From Paraburkholderia sp. IMGN_8 (GTDB lineage: Bacteria > Pseudomonadota > Gammaproteobacteria > Burkholderiales > Burkholderiaceae): 64,000 bases of DNA. Position 1 is the first letter of the stretch. Every line of letters starts with the position of its first letter. Shown in pieces: positions 45,032 through 53,970 of the stretch. The notes beneath the pieces are model-generated. The model worked only from the letters and a program-made list of their open reading frames with translations, was not told the DNA's origin and ran no database searches. The translations under genes were made by a program, and so were the position numbers. The DNA lies in contig NZ_CP150900.1 in NCBI RefSeq assembly GCF_038050405.1, positions 4,600,178 through 4,664,177 on the forward strand, read 5' to 3'.

Positions 45032-46413
45032 TGTCCGTTCCTGATGGTCCACTTGCCGGTGTTGCTGTCGATCGCGCCGTTCAGGCCGTTGCGCGCGAGG
45101 CGCTTCGCGAGATCGGGATCGACCTTGATCTCAGGCTTGAAGGTCACGTCGAGCCGGCGGTCGTGATAGTCGAGCGCAGCAATGCCGTTGACCGGCACCG
45201 GCGACAGCGAACGCGCGAGACCGTCTGCCAGCGACAGGAAATCGTCCGGCGACAGTTCGCCCGCCGCCACCCGCAGCTGCTGCAACTGGCGCGACATCTG
45301 GTCAGGTGCATCGAGCACAACTGTCGTTTTCGGGAAGGTGTTGAGCAGCAACTCCGTCATCTGCGTGTTGATCGCGTCGCGCTGACGCGCGAGCATCAGC
45401 CACTGCACGTTCGCCCCGGCAATCGCGATCACGAGCGCACCGGCCGCCAGCAGCACCGGCAGACGCAGGCGCCGCAGCGTCGCGCGATCGAGTCGCCACG
45501 GCTGGAAAGCGAACTCGAACTGGCAGAGATCGAAGCGGCAATCCAGCGCGCGCCGCGCGAGTTGCTCGAACGGCAACGGACTGGCCCCATGCACGTGCGC
45601 TGCGAGAGCGGCGGGGCCGGTCGCACCGAGACGCGGCTCGTTGCCAGGCACTTCGGTCAGCATGTACAGCGTGACAGGGGCCGCGCCCGCCAGCGCGGCG
45701 AGGGTCGCGTTCACGGCGGTGGCCGGCACCGCCAGCCCTTCGCCTTGCACGCCGCGCGCGATTGCCAGTTCGACGCGCGGCGCACCCGTTTCGATCGCGC
45801 CTTCAAGCAGCAGCGCCGGCGCGGTCTGGACCACGGCGCCGAGCACGGCGGCCACCATCGGCACCACCGGCGCGGCGCCTGGCAACGCTGTCGCCGCGCT
45901 AGCCGAGCCGGCCAATACCGGTTCGCCAGCGTTGACCGTTTCGGCAACTTCGGCGGGCGTATCGAGCGCCGCCGCTTGCGGCAGACAGCGCGTGACCGGC
46001 ACGGCGCGCAAGCTGCGGTGTCCGGCAGCGGTGAAGCCTTCGCAGATGAAGCGGAACCAGCCGCGATCGACGATCGCGAGCAACTGCCGGCCGCCCGCGA
46101 CCGGTTGCGGATCGACGGCGATGTGACAGGTCTGCGGGTCCTGGATCAGTTGATCCTCGACGACGTTCGGCAGTGCCTGACGCAGCCGCGGGCCGCGCAG
46201 CGGCGGCAACGTGGCGGGCATCATCAGCAGGTCGCGCGCGGCGACCATCAGCACCGTCGACGAGGCGCGCGGCAGCAGCGCGAGCGCCGAACGGCCTGCG
46301 CGTTGGGTGCGGCCCGACTTGTCGAGCAGCAGGAACGGCAGCTCCGGGAGTTGCCATTCCTGCGATGGCACCGCCGGGTCACGCGGCGGCAGTAGGACGA
46401 TCAGCGTGCTCAA
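45028..46413 (-). CDS. gspL: Type II secretion protein GspL
   Basis: 461 residues with a probable TTG start at 46413 preceded by GGAGAGAG. Actin-like cytoplasmic domain (LPPLRGPRLRQALPNVVEDQ, then VAGGRQLLAIVDRGWFRFI), membrane segment (LPVLLAAGALVIAIAGANVQ) and a periplasmic ferredoxin-like domain. It anchors the GspE ATPase to the membrane platform. Ala-rich insertions are present in the cytoplasmic part. Confidence 0.9.
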   Translation of the reverse strand: MSTLIVLLPPRDPAVPSQEWQLPELPFLLLDKSGRTQRAGRSALALLPRASSTVLMVAARDLLMMPATLPPLRGPRLRQALPNVVEDQLIQDPQTCHIAVDPQPVAGGRQLLAIVDRGWFRFICEGFTAAGHRSLRAVPVTRCLPQAAALDTPAEVAETVNAGEPVLAGSASAATALPGAAPVVPMVAAVLGAVVQTAPALLLEGAIETGAPRVELAIARGVQGEGLAVPATAVNATLAALAGAAPVTLYMLTEVPGNEPRLGATGPAALAAHVHGASPLPFEQLARRALDCRFDLCQFEFAFQPWRLDRATLRRLRLPVLLAAGALVIAIAGANVQWLMLARQRDAINTQMTELLLNTFPKTTVVLDAPDQMSRQLQQLRVAAGELSPDDFLSLADGLARSLSPVPVNGIAALDYHDRRLDVTFKPEIKVDPDLAKRLARNGLNGAIDSNTGKWTIRNGQ

Positions 46414-46441
46414 AGGCCACTCTCTCCGGGAAAAGCGTTAT

Positions 46442-48241
46442 TCATAGTTGGTCCTGTACCCGCACGATACGCGTAGTGTGAGTCAATGCGTCGCGATAGA
46501 CGAGGGTCGTGCGGTCCACTTCCGCGCGTTCGTGCTGCACGCGGCCGTGGATCAGAAAATAGCTTGTGTTGACGTCGAGTTCACTTGTATCGACCGACGA
46601 CTGCACGCCGGCGCCGCGCAAAGCGAGCTGCACGTCGCCGGCGTTGTGGAAAAACACCGTCTGCCGCCGCGCGACGAAGGCCTGCGCGCTCGACAGACTC
46701 ATACCGGGCACGACTGCCGCGATGACTTCGGCGGAGGCCGTATTCATGTTGACCGCCGACGCTGTCGGCAGCACGGTAACGAACGGACGCAAGCGCGCAA
46801 CCATCTCCGGCGTATAGCCGGGGATGTCGAGCAGCGAATCGACGCTGGTCATTTGCAGCGGCGCGAGCGCTGCGTTGTCGTTGCTGTCTTCGAGGCCGGG
46901 GTTGTCGGTGAAATTGCCACCACCGGTTGGGCCGCCCTGGATGGCCGGGGCGGCTGTTGCACCGGTGATGGACGTGACGGTTTGAAAACGTGTCGCCGAT
47001 TGAGCAAGGCTCGCGCGCACCTGGACTGCTGTGTTTTTTGCCAACTGGCTGCTGATACCCAGCGAAACGAGCAGGCGCTGGTAGGCGCCGATCTGCTCCA
47101 TGTTCAGTTGCAATACGCCTGGCGCAGGGCTCGATACCAGGTTACGCAAGTTGAATTTTGCCTGGGCGTCTTCGATTGAACCTGACAGGTAGGTTTCCGC
47201 GCCTTGCTCGGCTCTGACTTCGCCGATTCGGCCCAGGAAATCCGATAGGCGTGTTTTGGCGATGGGGACGCCCCATAGGCCACCTAAGTACGTGATTCCT
47301 GCTGAGGTGTCGCCTTCTGAGCGGAGGATCAGGCGTGTCCAGTCCAATGCGCCTCGCGCTACCCATTGGGCTTGCGATAGCAGGCGCTGGTTTTCTATCC
47401 TTCGGATTTGGACTTGCTGGCGCCAGAGCATGCCGGAGACCAATATCGCTGATAGCGCTACCACTAGCAGCGCGCTGATGATTGCTGCGCCGGTTTGGTT
47501 TTTTTGTCTGCCTACGGCGTTGGCCTTTCCTTGTTTTCTTATTGGTTTATTAGCGTTCCCCCTGTGCGGGGGGGCACCTACTTTTCTTTGCCTGCCGCAA
47601 AGAAAAGTAGGCAAAAGAAAGCGGCTCAAACCGCTAATGCTAAGCGGGTCCCCCGCGCAGTCCCGGTAGTGGAGCATCTGGAATCCGTGCCCTCGCACAT
47701 TCAGCCTTGGTGACAAGGCAGTCATACTTCCCGCCTCGCGCTGCGCGCTCGCCGGAACGGTCCGCAAGGGAAACCAGTGGCTTCGCTTTGGCTCGGTGGG
47801 AGCCATCGGCTTCGCCTCGGCGGGGTGCCCGGCTTCTCGGTGGCACGTCACACTACTGTGTGCAACTGCAAGCTGCGGTACTTGCGTGGAATCATGTGCC
47901 GGCTCCGCCTGACGGTTTTCTGAAGTACCGCTCGGCGCGCGCAGCGCCGCCGGAACGGATGACTGCCTTGTCACTGACGTGGAGTGTGCGAGAACACAGA
48001 TTCCAGATGCTCCACTGCCTCCTCCAAGCCGGGGGACCCGCTTAAGAGTTAGCGGTTTGAGCCGCTTTCTTTTGCCTACTTTTCTTTGCGGCGGCAAAGA
48101 AAAGTAGGTGCCCCCCCGCACAGGGGGAACGCTAATAAACCAATAAGAAAACAAGGAAAGGCACCACTGCAGGCGCACAGACACAAACCGCCGAGCAGGC
48201 AAAGAAGAAGAGCGTCGCGGAGACAACAGAGAGAACTTCAT
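46442..48241 (-). CDS. gspK: Type II secretion minor pseudopilin GspK with an in-frame repeat inside its leader
   Basis: The GspK body runs from QTGAAIISALLVVALSAILV to the stop and has the SAM-like helical domain (YQRLLVSLGISSQ; IPGYTPEMVARLRPFVTVLP; NMNTASAEVIAAVVPG). The ATG at 48241 lies 1 base after the gspJ stop, normal operon spacing, and encodes MKFSLLSPRR, a fitting prepilin leader. Between these parts about 714 bases of dispersed repeat (copy C) keep the frame open. The product would be 599 residues with a leader of about 251 before the G-A cleavage site, against about 13 expected. No ATG or GTG with a ribosome site lies close to QTGAAII. GspK is either inactive or started from an unusual codon within the repeat. 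Confidence 0.8.
   Translation of the reverse strand: MKFSLLSPRRSSSLPARRFVSVRLQWCLSLFSYWFISVPPVRGGTYFSLPPQRKVGKRKRLKPLTLKRVPRLGGGSGASGICVLAHSTSVTRQSSVPAALRAPSGTSENRQAEPAHDSTQVPQLAVAHSSVTCHREAGHPAEAKPMAPTEPKRSHWFPLRTVPASAQREAGSMTALSPRLNVRGHGFQMLHYRDCAGDPLSISGLSRFLLPTFLCGRQRKVGAPPHRGNANKPIRKQGKANAVGRQKNQTGAAIISALLVVALSAILVSGMLWRQQVQIRRIENQRLLSQAQWVARGALDWTRLILRSEGDTSAGITYLGGLWGVPIAKTRLSDFLGRIGEVRAEQGAETYLSGSIEDAQAKFNLRNLVSSPAPGVLQLNMEQIGAYQRLLVSLGISSQLAKNTAVQVRASLAQSATRFQTVTSITGATAAPAIQGGPTGGGNFTDNPGLEDSNDNAALAPLQMTSVDSLLDIPGYTPEMVARLRPFVTVLPTASAVNMNTASAEVIAAVVPGMSLSSAQAFVARRQTVFFHNAGDVQLALRGAGVQSSVDTSELDVNTSYFLIHGRVQHERAEVDRTTLVYRDALTHTTRIVRVQDQL
47500..48212 (-). repeat. Dispersed palindromic repeat, copy C, inserted in the gspK leader
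   Basis: About 0.7 kb with inverted arms (about 47500-47760 and 47925-48212) and a spacer unlike that of copy B. Hairpins: CCTACTTTTCTTTGC 47577-47591 with GCAAAGAAAAGTAGG 47597-47611, and the same pair at 48075-48089 and 48094-48108. Both arms also carry the C/GGTTTGAGCCGCT-type mini-hairpin. It separates gspJ from the gspK body. Confidence 0.85.
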
Positions 48242-48242
48242 T

Positions 48243-48920
48243 TCATTCTCCGACGAGAAAAACCCGCGTAACAGGCCGCGCCAACGACTTGGCCCCGATA
48301 CTAACTTCAAGCCCAGTCACAGACCGCGGCAGCGGCGCATTCCCCAACTGGGGCACCTTAAGATTATTATCGTTCTCCGTAATAGCACCCTGCACATCCT
48401 TCATCTGCGCGGTCCAGCCGACCTTCGGCACATAAACGCGAGCAGAAATAGACCCCACTCCGCCCATCAAGGGCACCCCAGTCCATCCATCATCCTCGCC
48501 ACCGCGTAAAGCCCGCCGCAGGTCGCCAACATTCCCCAACGGCGGCGACGCATACCGAATCACGCGTCCATCGGAAACCCGATACCGCACCACCTGCAAA
48601 CGCGGCGCGCTCCCCGGCAAAACCATCTGCCGCACAATCTGCAGCACGCTGCCGCTAATCGAAACGGCCGCCTGCCCAGACTCGTCATCCGACGCGGCCT
48701 GCCGCGCATCGATCCGCATCTGGTCGAACAGCTGCGCAAAGACGCGCTCATCTTCCATCGCGCTCGTAATGGTCTGCCGCCCGCGGATGATCTGGTCAAG
48801 CCCGCGCCATGACAACACGGCGATCACCGCCATGATCGCAATTGCGACCAGCAGCTCGATCAGCGTAAAACCACGCGCGCCCGATCGGCTGCGGCGCTCA
48901 GAGCGAACGGTTGTTTTCAT
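48243..48920 (-). CDS. gspJ: Type II secretion minor pseudopilin GspJ
   Basis: 225 residues from the ATG at 48920, overlapping the gspI end by 23 bases. Prepilin leader ending GARG with cleavage before FTLIELLVAIAIMAVIAVLS (Glu at +5). The C-terminal domain has GVGSISARVYVPKVGW. Part of the pseudopilus tip with GspH, I and K. Confidence 0.92.
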   Translation of the reverse strand: MKTTVRSERRSRSGARGFTLIELLVAIAIMAVIAVLSWRGLDQIIRGRQTITSAMEDERVFAQLFDQMRIDARQAASDDESGQAAVSISGSVLQIVRQMVLPGSAPRLQVVRYRVSDGRVIRYASPPLGNVGDLRRALRGGEDDGWTGVPLMGGVGSISARVYVPKVGWTAQMKDVQGAITENDNNLKVPQLGNAPLPRSVTGLEVSIGAKSLARPVTRVFLVGE

Positions 48921-49302
48921 TCGCGACCACCGTGACCATCTGAGCAAGATTGCCGGAACGCCCAGGCGTCGTCACCATCACTTCCACTCGACGAAACACC
49001 GGATTCGGCGTCGCCGTCACATGCTCGGTACAGATCAATTCCAGATTGCCCTGCGAACAGTCAAAGCTGGTCTCGCCGACGTTCGGCCAGCCATGCGTGA
49101 GATGCAATTGCGCAAGCGTATTGTCCGCGCTCCAACCGGCCAGCAAGCGCCGGTGCAAATCGGCTTCACCGCTCGCCAGACTGCCGACCGCGCGCAGCGA
49201 TGCCGCCAACGCCACCGCGATGATCGTCAGCGCCACCAGCACTTCGATCATCGTAAAACCGCGCTGTCGTGCGCGACGGCCCAAACCCCTGCAACGACGC
49301 AT
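48898..49302 (-). CDS. gspI: Type II secretion minor pseudopilin GspI
   Basis: 134 residues from the ATG at 49302, 1 base after the gspH stop; an earlier ATG in frame lies within gspH. Leader RRARQRG then FTMIEVLVALTIIAVALAAS, a canonical cleavage site. Two cysteines (FDCSQGNLELICTEH) may form a disulfide. Nucleates the tip complex. Confidence 0.92.
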   Translation of the reverse strand: MRRCRGLGRRARQRGFTMIEVLVALTIIAVALAASLRAVGSLASGEADLHRRLLAGWSADNTLAQLHLTHGWPNVGETSFDCSQGNLELICTEHVTATPNPVFRRVEVMVTTPGRSGNLAQMVTVVANENNRSL

Positions 49303-49303
49303 C

Positions 49304-49876
49304 TCAGTGCACCTCATAGCGACCATTGCCGGTGCCGACGATCGTCGCGCGCCCCGCCGCCGAAAACAGCGTGATCTGCACCGGCACGTCGATCGCCTCG
49401 GTGCCGAACACGACGCGGCTCGGCTGTGCGTCCGAGCCGGGATAGTTGATCGTCACGCCGGTCACGCCACCTTCCCATTGGCGCGGCCCGAGCAGATCGT
49501 CATGCAGCGGACGCCAGCCGTCTTCGGTACGCAGGTCGAAGCGAAAACCGCCGTCGAGCGGCTGCCAGGCGATCGGCCGCGCGCGCACCTGGGCTTCGTC
49601 GCCGGCCGATTCGAACAGCAGCGCCAAACGCTGCGCTTCTTCGTTCAAATCGGTGCGCGGATTGCGCGTCATCGTCAACGCCGTCAACGACACCAGCAAG
49701 CCTGCAATCACCAGCACCACCAGCATTTCCAGCAAGGTGAAACCGGCCGCCCGCCTCGGTCCGCATCCACGCAGGCCAGGCACGCGCGCGCAGGCACACG
49801 CCGCGCGCGGCATCGGCGCCGTAAACGGAGTGTCCACACGGGACTTGCAAGCGGACATACGCATAGTGCCGGCCAC
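49304..49876 (-). CDS. gspH: Type II secretion minor pseudopilin GspH
   Basis: Up to 190 residues; several ATG starts are possible (49876, 49864, 49813). Cleavage site RRAAG before FTLLEMLVVLVIAGLLVSLT. The leader is long (about 45 residues) if the first ATG is used, so the start near 49813 may be the true one. The C-terminal beta domain ends GTGNGRYEVH. Confidence 0.88.
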   Translation of the reverse strand: MAGTMRMSACKSRVDTPFTAPMPRAACACARVPGLRGCGPRRAAGFTLLEMLVVLVIAGLLVSLTALTMTRNPRTDLNEEAQRLALLFESAGDEAQVRARPIAWQPLDGGFRFDLRTEDGWRPLHDDLLGPRQWEGGVTGVTINYPGSDAQPSRVVFGTEAIDVPVQITLFSAAGRATIVGTGNGRYEVH

Positions 49877-49961
49877 GAACGATCAAAAACCGATGAGTCG
49901 ATAAAACGCGCGGCGGATCGCTGAAGGGAAGGGCAATCCGGCGCGCCTGAAAATCAGTGCA

Positions 49962-50426
49962 TTACTGCCACGAGCCTATATCGGCGTCATTGCCTTCGCC
50001 GCCCGCTTTGCCATCCGCGCCGTAACTGAACACGTCGATTTCGCCGTGGACGCCCGGATTCAGATACTGATAGCTATTGCCCCACGGATCGTTCGGCAGA
50101 CGCTCGAGATAACCGCCGTCCTTCCAGTTGTTCGGTACCGGGTCCGTGCCCGGTTTTTCGATCAGCGCACGCAGGCCCTGCTCCTGGGTCGGATAACGGC
50201 CGTTGTCGAGACGGTAGAGTTTCAGCGCCTGCATCATCGTGCCGATGTCCTGTTTGGCGGCGACGCGCCGCGCTTCGTCCGGACGGCTCATGATCTTCGG
50301 TACGATCAACGCGGCCAGAATGCCCAGAATCGCGATCACGACCATGATTTCAATCAGCGTGAAACCGCGTTGACGGCGGCTGCGCGAACCCGCGATTTCA
50401 ATACGGCGAGTGGTCGACAGTTGCAT
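49962..50426 (-). CDS. gspG: Type II secretion major pseudopilin GspG
   Basis: 154 residues. Leader RRQRG then [20 protein letters not shown]; the body carries [38 protein letters not shown] and the calcium-loop region [20 protein letters not shown], all hallmarks of GspG. First gene of the gspG-N operon, divergent from gspC. Confidence 0.96.
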   Translation of the reverse strand: MQLSTTRRIEIAGSRSRRQRGFTLIEIMVVIAILGILAALIVPKIMSRPDEARRVAAKQDIGTMMQALKLYRLDNGRYPTQEQGLRALIEKPGTDPVPNNWKDGGYLERLPNDPWGNSYQYLNPGVHGEIDVFSYGADGKAGGEGNDADIGSWQ

Positions 50427-50668
50427 AACTTGCTACCTCTTTTCAGATGAAATTTTCGATCGGGCGGGATTCGCGCATTAGCAGGCGCACTCGCAATCAG
50501 GGTGCCATTGAACACGCCCGGCCGGTCATTTTAATGTCATGGTGTTGAAGGGTCGTGAGAAAACGCCGGGCCGCCCCAAGTTTGCTCACGCCCCTCGGGG
50601 GGCCTGGCGCGAAGCGCCAGGTTAGGGGGCGCTTTCAACCCAACGCAATTTTCACAATAGTCCGTACA
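50427..50668. other. Divergent gspG/gspC promoter region with GC-rich hairpin
   Basis: A 242-base gap. It holds CCTGGCGC (50603-50610), GAA, GCGCCAGG (50614-50621), nested in outer complementary G and C runs (CCCCTCGGGGGG and AGGGGGCG), giving a long hairpin. No T-run, so more likely a structural intergenic repeat than a terminator. No promoter pair was clear. Confidence 0.45.
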
Positions 50669-51091
50669 ATGATGCGCATGAACGCTATCCAAATCCGCCT
50701 TCTGTCGCTCGCGCTGTTCGCCGTGTTCTGCGCGACGCTCACCTACTGGGTCATCACACTGTCCACGATGTCGGGCGCGCCGTTGCCCGCTGCCGCCGCG
50801 CATTCGCCGGTCTCGACCGAACAGGCGGCGACGTTGTTCGGCGGTCAGCTCACGCGCAGCGTCAACCAGGACGTGCATCTGTTCGGCATCCTCGCTTTGC
50901 CGGAAGGCGCCGCGGCGATCGTCAGCGTCGGCGGCGAACCGCCGCATGCGGTGTCGCTCGGCAGCGCGCTGATGCAAGGCGCCAAACTCTCCGAAGTCCG
51001 CGCCCGCTCGATCGTCATCGATCGCAATGGCGCGCATTCCGAAGTGTTCCTGCCGGCTAACGCGGCAGGTCCTACCATCTACGTGCGCTAA
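50669..51091 (+). CDS. gspC: Type II secretion protein GspC (short form)
   Basis: 140 residues (ATG 50669; 50672 and 50678 are alternatives). Membrane segment LLSLALFAVFCATLTYWVIT, then a homology region (LFGGQLTRSVNQDVHLFGIL, AIVSVGGEPPHAVSLG) that contacts GspD. It lacks the PDZ or coiled-coil C-terminus of longer GspC proteins, as in other Burkholderia. It is the only plus-strand gene of the cluster, a known arrangement in this group. Confidence 0.87.
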   Translation: MMRMNAIQIRLLSLALFAVFCATLTYWVITLSTMSGAPLPAAAAHSPVSTEQAATLFGGQLTRSVNQDVHLFGILALPEGAAAIVSVGGEPPHAVSLGSALMQGAKLSEVRARSIVIDRNGAHSEVFLPANAAGPTIYVR

Positions 51092-51179
51092 ACCGGCCTG
51101 TTCCGGTTCAGCAGATTGCGCGGCTGGCAATAACCCGCCATCACCCGCGGCAGCCGCGCAATCAGAAAACTTCTCCGCT

Positions 51180-52397
51180 TTACTGCACCAGGTTGTTCAA
51201 CTCGATGATCGGCAGCATCACCGCCAGCACGATCACCAGCACCACGCCCCCCATCGCCAGAATCAGCAGCGGCTCGAGCAGGCTCGTCAGGAACATCGTG
51301 CGGCGCTCCAGTTCGCGTGCTTCGCCGTCGGCTGCGCGGTCGAGCATCGTCGTCACATCGCCGGTCGCTTCGCCCGAACGGATCAGGTGAACCAGCACCG
51401 GCGGAAACGTCTTCGTGTTGCCCAGTGCGCGTGACAGCGACGTGCCTTCACGCACGCGCACGATCGCATCGTCGATGTTCTCGCGCATCGCGTTGTTGCT
51501 GAGCGTTTCTGCCGCGGCTTGCAGCGCGCGCAGAATCGGCACGCCGGCTGCCGTCAGAATGCCTAGCGTGCTGGCGAAACGCACGGTGTTGTAGCCGCGC
51601 ACGAGTTTGCCGAGCAGCGGGGCGGTCAGCAGCCAGCGGTCGAAGGCGAGGCGCGGACCGGGTTGCTTCAAAATCGAGCGCACGAGATACCCCAGCACGA
51701 CCACACCGATCAGCACCGCCCACCACCAGTGCCGCACGAAACCGGACAGCGCCATCATCATGATGGTGAGAAAGGGCAGTTGCTGTTTGGTGCTGGCGAA
51801 CACGTTCACCACCTGCGGCACCACGTAGCTCAACAGAAACGTGACGATGCCGAAAGCGATAAGGGTCACGATCGCCGGGTACGTGAACGCGAGCACGATC
51901 TTCTGCTTGAGCGCGTTGCGTTGCTCGATGTAGTCGGCAAGACGCGATAGTACGAGACCGAGCTTGCCGGTATGTTCACCGGCGGCCACCAGAGCGCGAT
52001 AGATTTCGGGGAAGTCACGCGGATGCTGCGTCAACGCATTGGCGAGCGAATGGCCGCCGAGCACTTCGGCGCGAATCGACGCCATCAGTTCACGGATGTA
52101 ATCGCGCTCCGATTGCTCGGTCAGCACTGCGAGCGCTTCGTCGAGCGGCAGGCCGGCGATCAGCAGACTAGCCAACTGACGCGTCAGAATCGCCTGCTCG
52201 CGCTGCGACAGGCGCCGCCCCAACGACAAACGTTGATTACGCTCGCCACGCGTGCGCGTCGCGGCCGGTTCGACTACGAGCGGCGTCAGTCCTTGCGAAC
52301 GCAGATTGGTTCGCGCGCCGCGCGCGCTGTCCGCGTCGAGCACGCCTTTTTGCGCCTTGCCCGCCGCGTCGATCGCTTCGAAACGAAATGCCGGCAT
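51180..52397 (-). CDS. gspF: Type II secretion inner membrane platform protein GspF
   Basis: 405 residues with two T2SSF domains: LTRQLASLLIAGLPLDEALA and the later FASTLGILTAAGVPILRALQ, plus three membrane segments (FTYPAIVTLIAFGIVTFLLS; WWWAVLIGVVVLGYLV; LLILAMGGVVLVIVLAVMLP). Forms the rotor-like platform core with GspE. It starts 4 bases after gspE stops. Confidence 0.96.
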   Translation of the reverse strand: MPAFRFEAIDAAGKAQKGVLDADSARGARTNLRSQGLTPLVVEPAATRTRGERNQRLSLGRRLSQREQAILTRQLASLLIAGLPLDEALAVLTEQSERDYIRELMASIRAEVLGGHSLANALTQHPRDFPEIYRALVAAGEHTGKLGLVLSRLADYIEQRNALKQKIVLAFTYPAIVTLIAFGIVTFLLSYVVPQVVNVFASTKQQLPFLTIMMMALSGFVRHWWWAVLIGVVVLGYLVRSILKQPGPRLAFDRWLLTAPLLGKLVRGYNTVRFASTLGILTAAGVPILRALQAAAETLSNNAMRENIDDAIVRVREGTSLSRALGNTKTFPPVLVHLIRSGEATGDVTTMLDRAADGEARELERRTMFLTSLLEPLLILAMGGVVLVIVLAVMLPIIELNNLVQ

Positions 52398-52401
52398 GCG
52401 C

Positions 52402-53970
52402 TTATGCTCCGCCCGTCACGCGAATCACTTCTTCGAGCGACGTCAGCCCGGACGCGAGCCAGCGGTCCGAGTCTTCGCGCAGCGTGCGCATGCCTTGCCT
52501 GCGGCCGGCGGCAAGGATCTCCGCATCGGCGGCGTTGCGGTGAACCAGCGTGCGGATCTCGTCGTCGATCAGCAGCAATTCGTACACGCCGCGCCGTCCG
52601 GCGTAACCCGACTGGCCGCACTTGTCGCAGCCGACCGGATGCCAGTGCACACGGCCGTCTTCTTCGACACGCTCTTCACGGCACACCGGACACAGCCGCC
52701 GCACCAGCCGCTGCGCCAGCACGCCGAGCAGCGACGACGCCAGCAGATACGGCTCGACGCCCATGTCGGTCAAACGCGTGACGGCCGAAGCCGCATCGTT
52801 CGTGTGCAGCGTGGCCAAAACAAGGTGGCCGGTCAGCGAGGCTTGCACCGCGATCTGCGCGGTTTCCAGATCGCGGATTTCGCCGATCATGATGACGTCC
52901 GGGTCCTGCCGCAGAATCGATCGCAGCGCCCGCGCGAAGGACATGCCGATCCGTTCGTTGACCTGCGTCTGGCCGATGCCCGACAGGTCGTATTCGATCG
53001 GGTCTTCGACCGTCATGATATTGGTCGTCGCGGTTTCGAGCCGCGACATCGAAGCATAGAGCGTGGTCGTCTTGCCCGAACCGGTCGGGCCGGTCACCAG
53101 CACGATGCCGTGCGGCCTGGCGATCAGCTTGTCGAATTTGACGAGCGTGTCGGTCGCCATGCCGAGCGCTTCGAGATTCAGGCGCGACGCATCCTTTTCC
53201 AGCAGACGCAGCACCGCGCGTTCGCCGTGGCCGGTGGGCAGCGTCGAGACGCGCACGTCGACCGGACGGCCGCCGACGCGCAGCGTGATCCGGCCGTCCT
53301 GCGGCAAACGTTTCTCGGCGATGTCGAGCTGCGCCATGATCTTGATCCGCGAGATCAGCGCGCCGTGCAGTGCTTTTTTCGGCCGCACGACATCGCGCAA
53401 CGTACCGTCGACCCGGAAGCGCACCACCGATGACGTCTCGAACGGTTCGATGTGAATATCCGAGGCCTGCTCGCGCGCCGCTTGCGTAAGCAGTGCGTTG
53501 ATCATGCGGATGATCGGCGCGTCGTCTTCCGACTCGAGCAGGTCCTCGACCTCGGGAATGTCCTGCATCAAACGCGAGAGATCGACTTCGCCTTCCACTT
53601 CGCCGACTACCTGCGCGGCGCTGCCGTCCTGGCGCGCATATGCCTGGTTGATCGCCTGCGCGAGTTCGTCAGCGGGCATACGTACCACCGAGAGAGCGCC
53701 GAAGTTGCGCGCGACTTCGGCGAGCGCGGCATCGCTCGTGCGTTCGCTGATCCAGACTTCGAGGCTGTCGGCATGCTGATGCGCGACCAGAATCTGGCCG
53801 CCGCGGGCGAAGCCGTACGGCACGAGGCGAGCCGCGACCGCAGACGGCGCGATGCGCTCAGCATGCTCCGCCACGACCGCGGGCGAAATCGCCGTGGCCT
53901 GTGCCGACGCACCGGCTCGCGCCGCTGCTGACGACGCAGAAGCTGACGGCGGCGTGGACGGCGTGCTCAC
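52402..53970 (-). CDS. gspE: Type II secretion ATPase GspE
   Basis: 522 residues; GTG start overlapping the gspD stop. Walker A GPTGSGKTTTLYASMSRLE, Asp box FRVDGTLRDVV, Walker B SILRQDPDVIMIGEIRDLET, His box LVLATLHTNDAASAVTRL, and the zinc motif CPVC with HPVGCDKCGQSGYAGRRG. The N-terminal Ala-rich part binds GspL. Powers pseudopilus assembly. Confidence 0.97.
   Translation of the reverse strand: MSTPSTPPSASASSAAARAGASAQATAISPAVVAEHAERIAPSAVAARLVPYGFARGGQILVAHQHADSLEVWISERTSDAALAEVARNFGALSVVRMPADELAQAINQAYARQDGSAAQVVGEVEGEVDLSRLMQDIPEVEDLLESEDDAPIIRMINALLTQAAREQASDIHIEPFETSSVVRFRVDGTLRDVVRPKKALHGALISRIKIMAQLDIAEKRLPQDGRITLRVGGRPVDVRVSTLPTGHGERAVLRLLEKDASRLNLEALGMATDTLVKFDKLIARPHGIVLVTGPTGSGKTTTLYASMSRLETATTNIMTVEDPIEYDLSGIGQTQVNERIGMSFARALRSILRQDPDVIMIGEIRDLETAQIAVQASLTGHLVLATLHTNDAASAVTRLTDMGVEPYLLASSLLGVLAQRLVRRLCPVCREERVEEDGRVHWHPVGCDKCGQSGYAGRRGVYELLLIDDEIRTLVHRNAADAEILAAGRRQGMRTLREDSDRWLASGLTSLEEVIRVTGGA

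Noticed and set aside
36485..48230. CRISPR array in the repeat-rich region
   Set aside because: The repeats are hundreds of bases long, inverted and dispersed between genes, with no short regular repeat-spacer pattern and no cas genes.
50669..51091. Inversion of gspC as a local rearrangement in this strain
   Set aside because: gspC on the opposite strand is the normal Burkholderia arrangement, so it is not evidence of a recent event.
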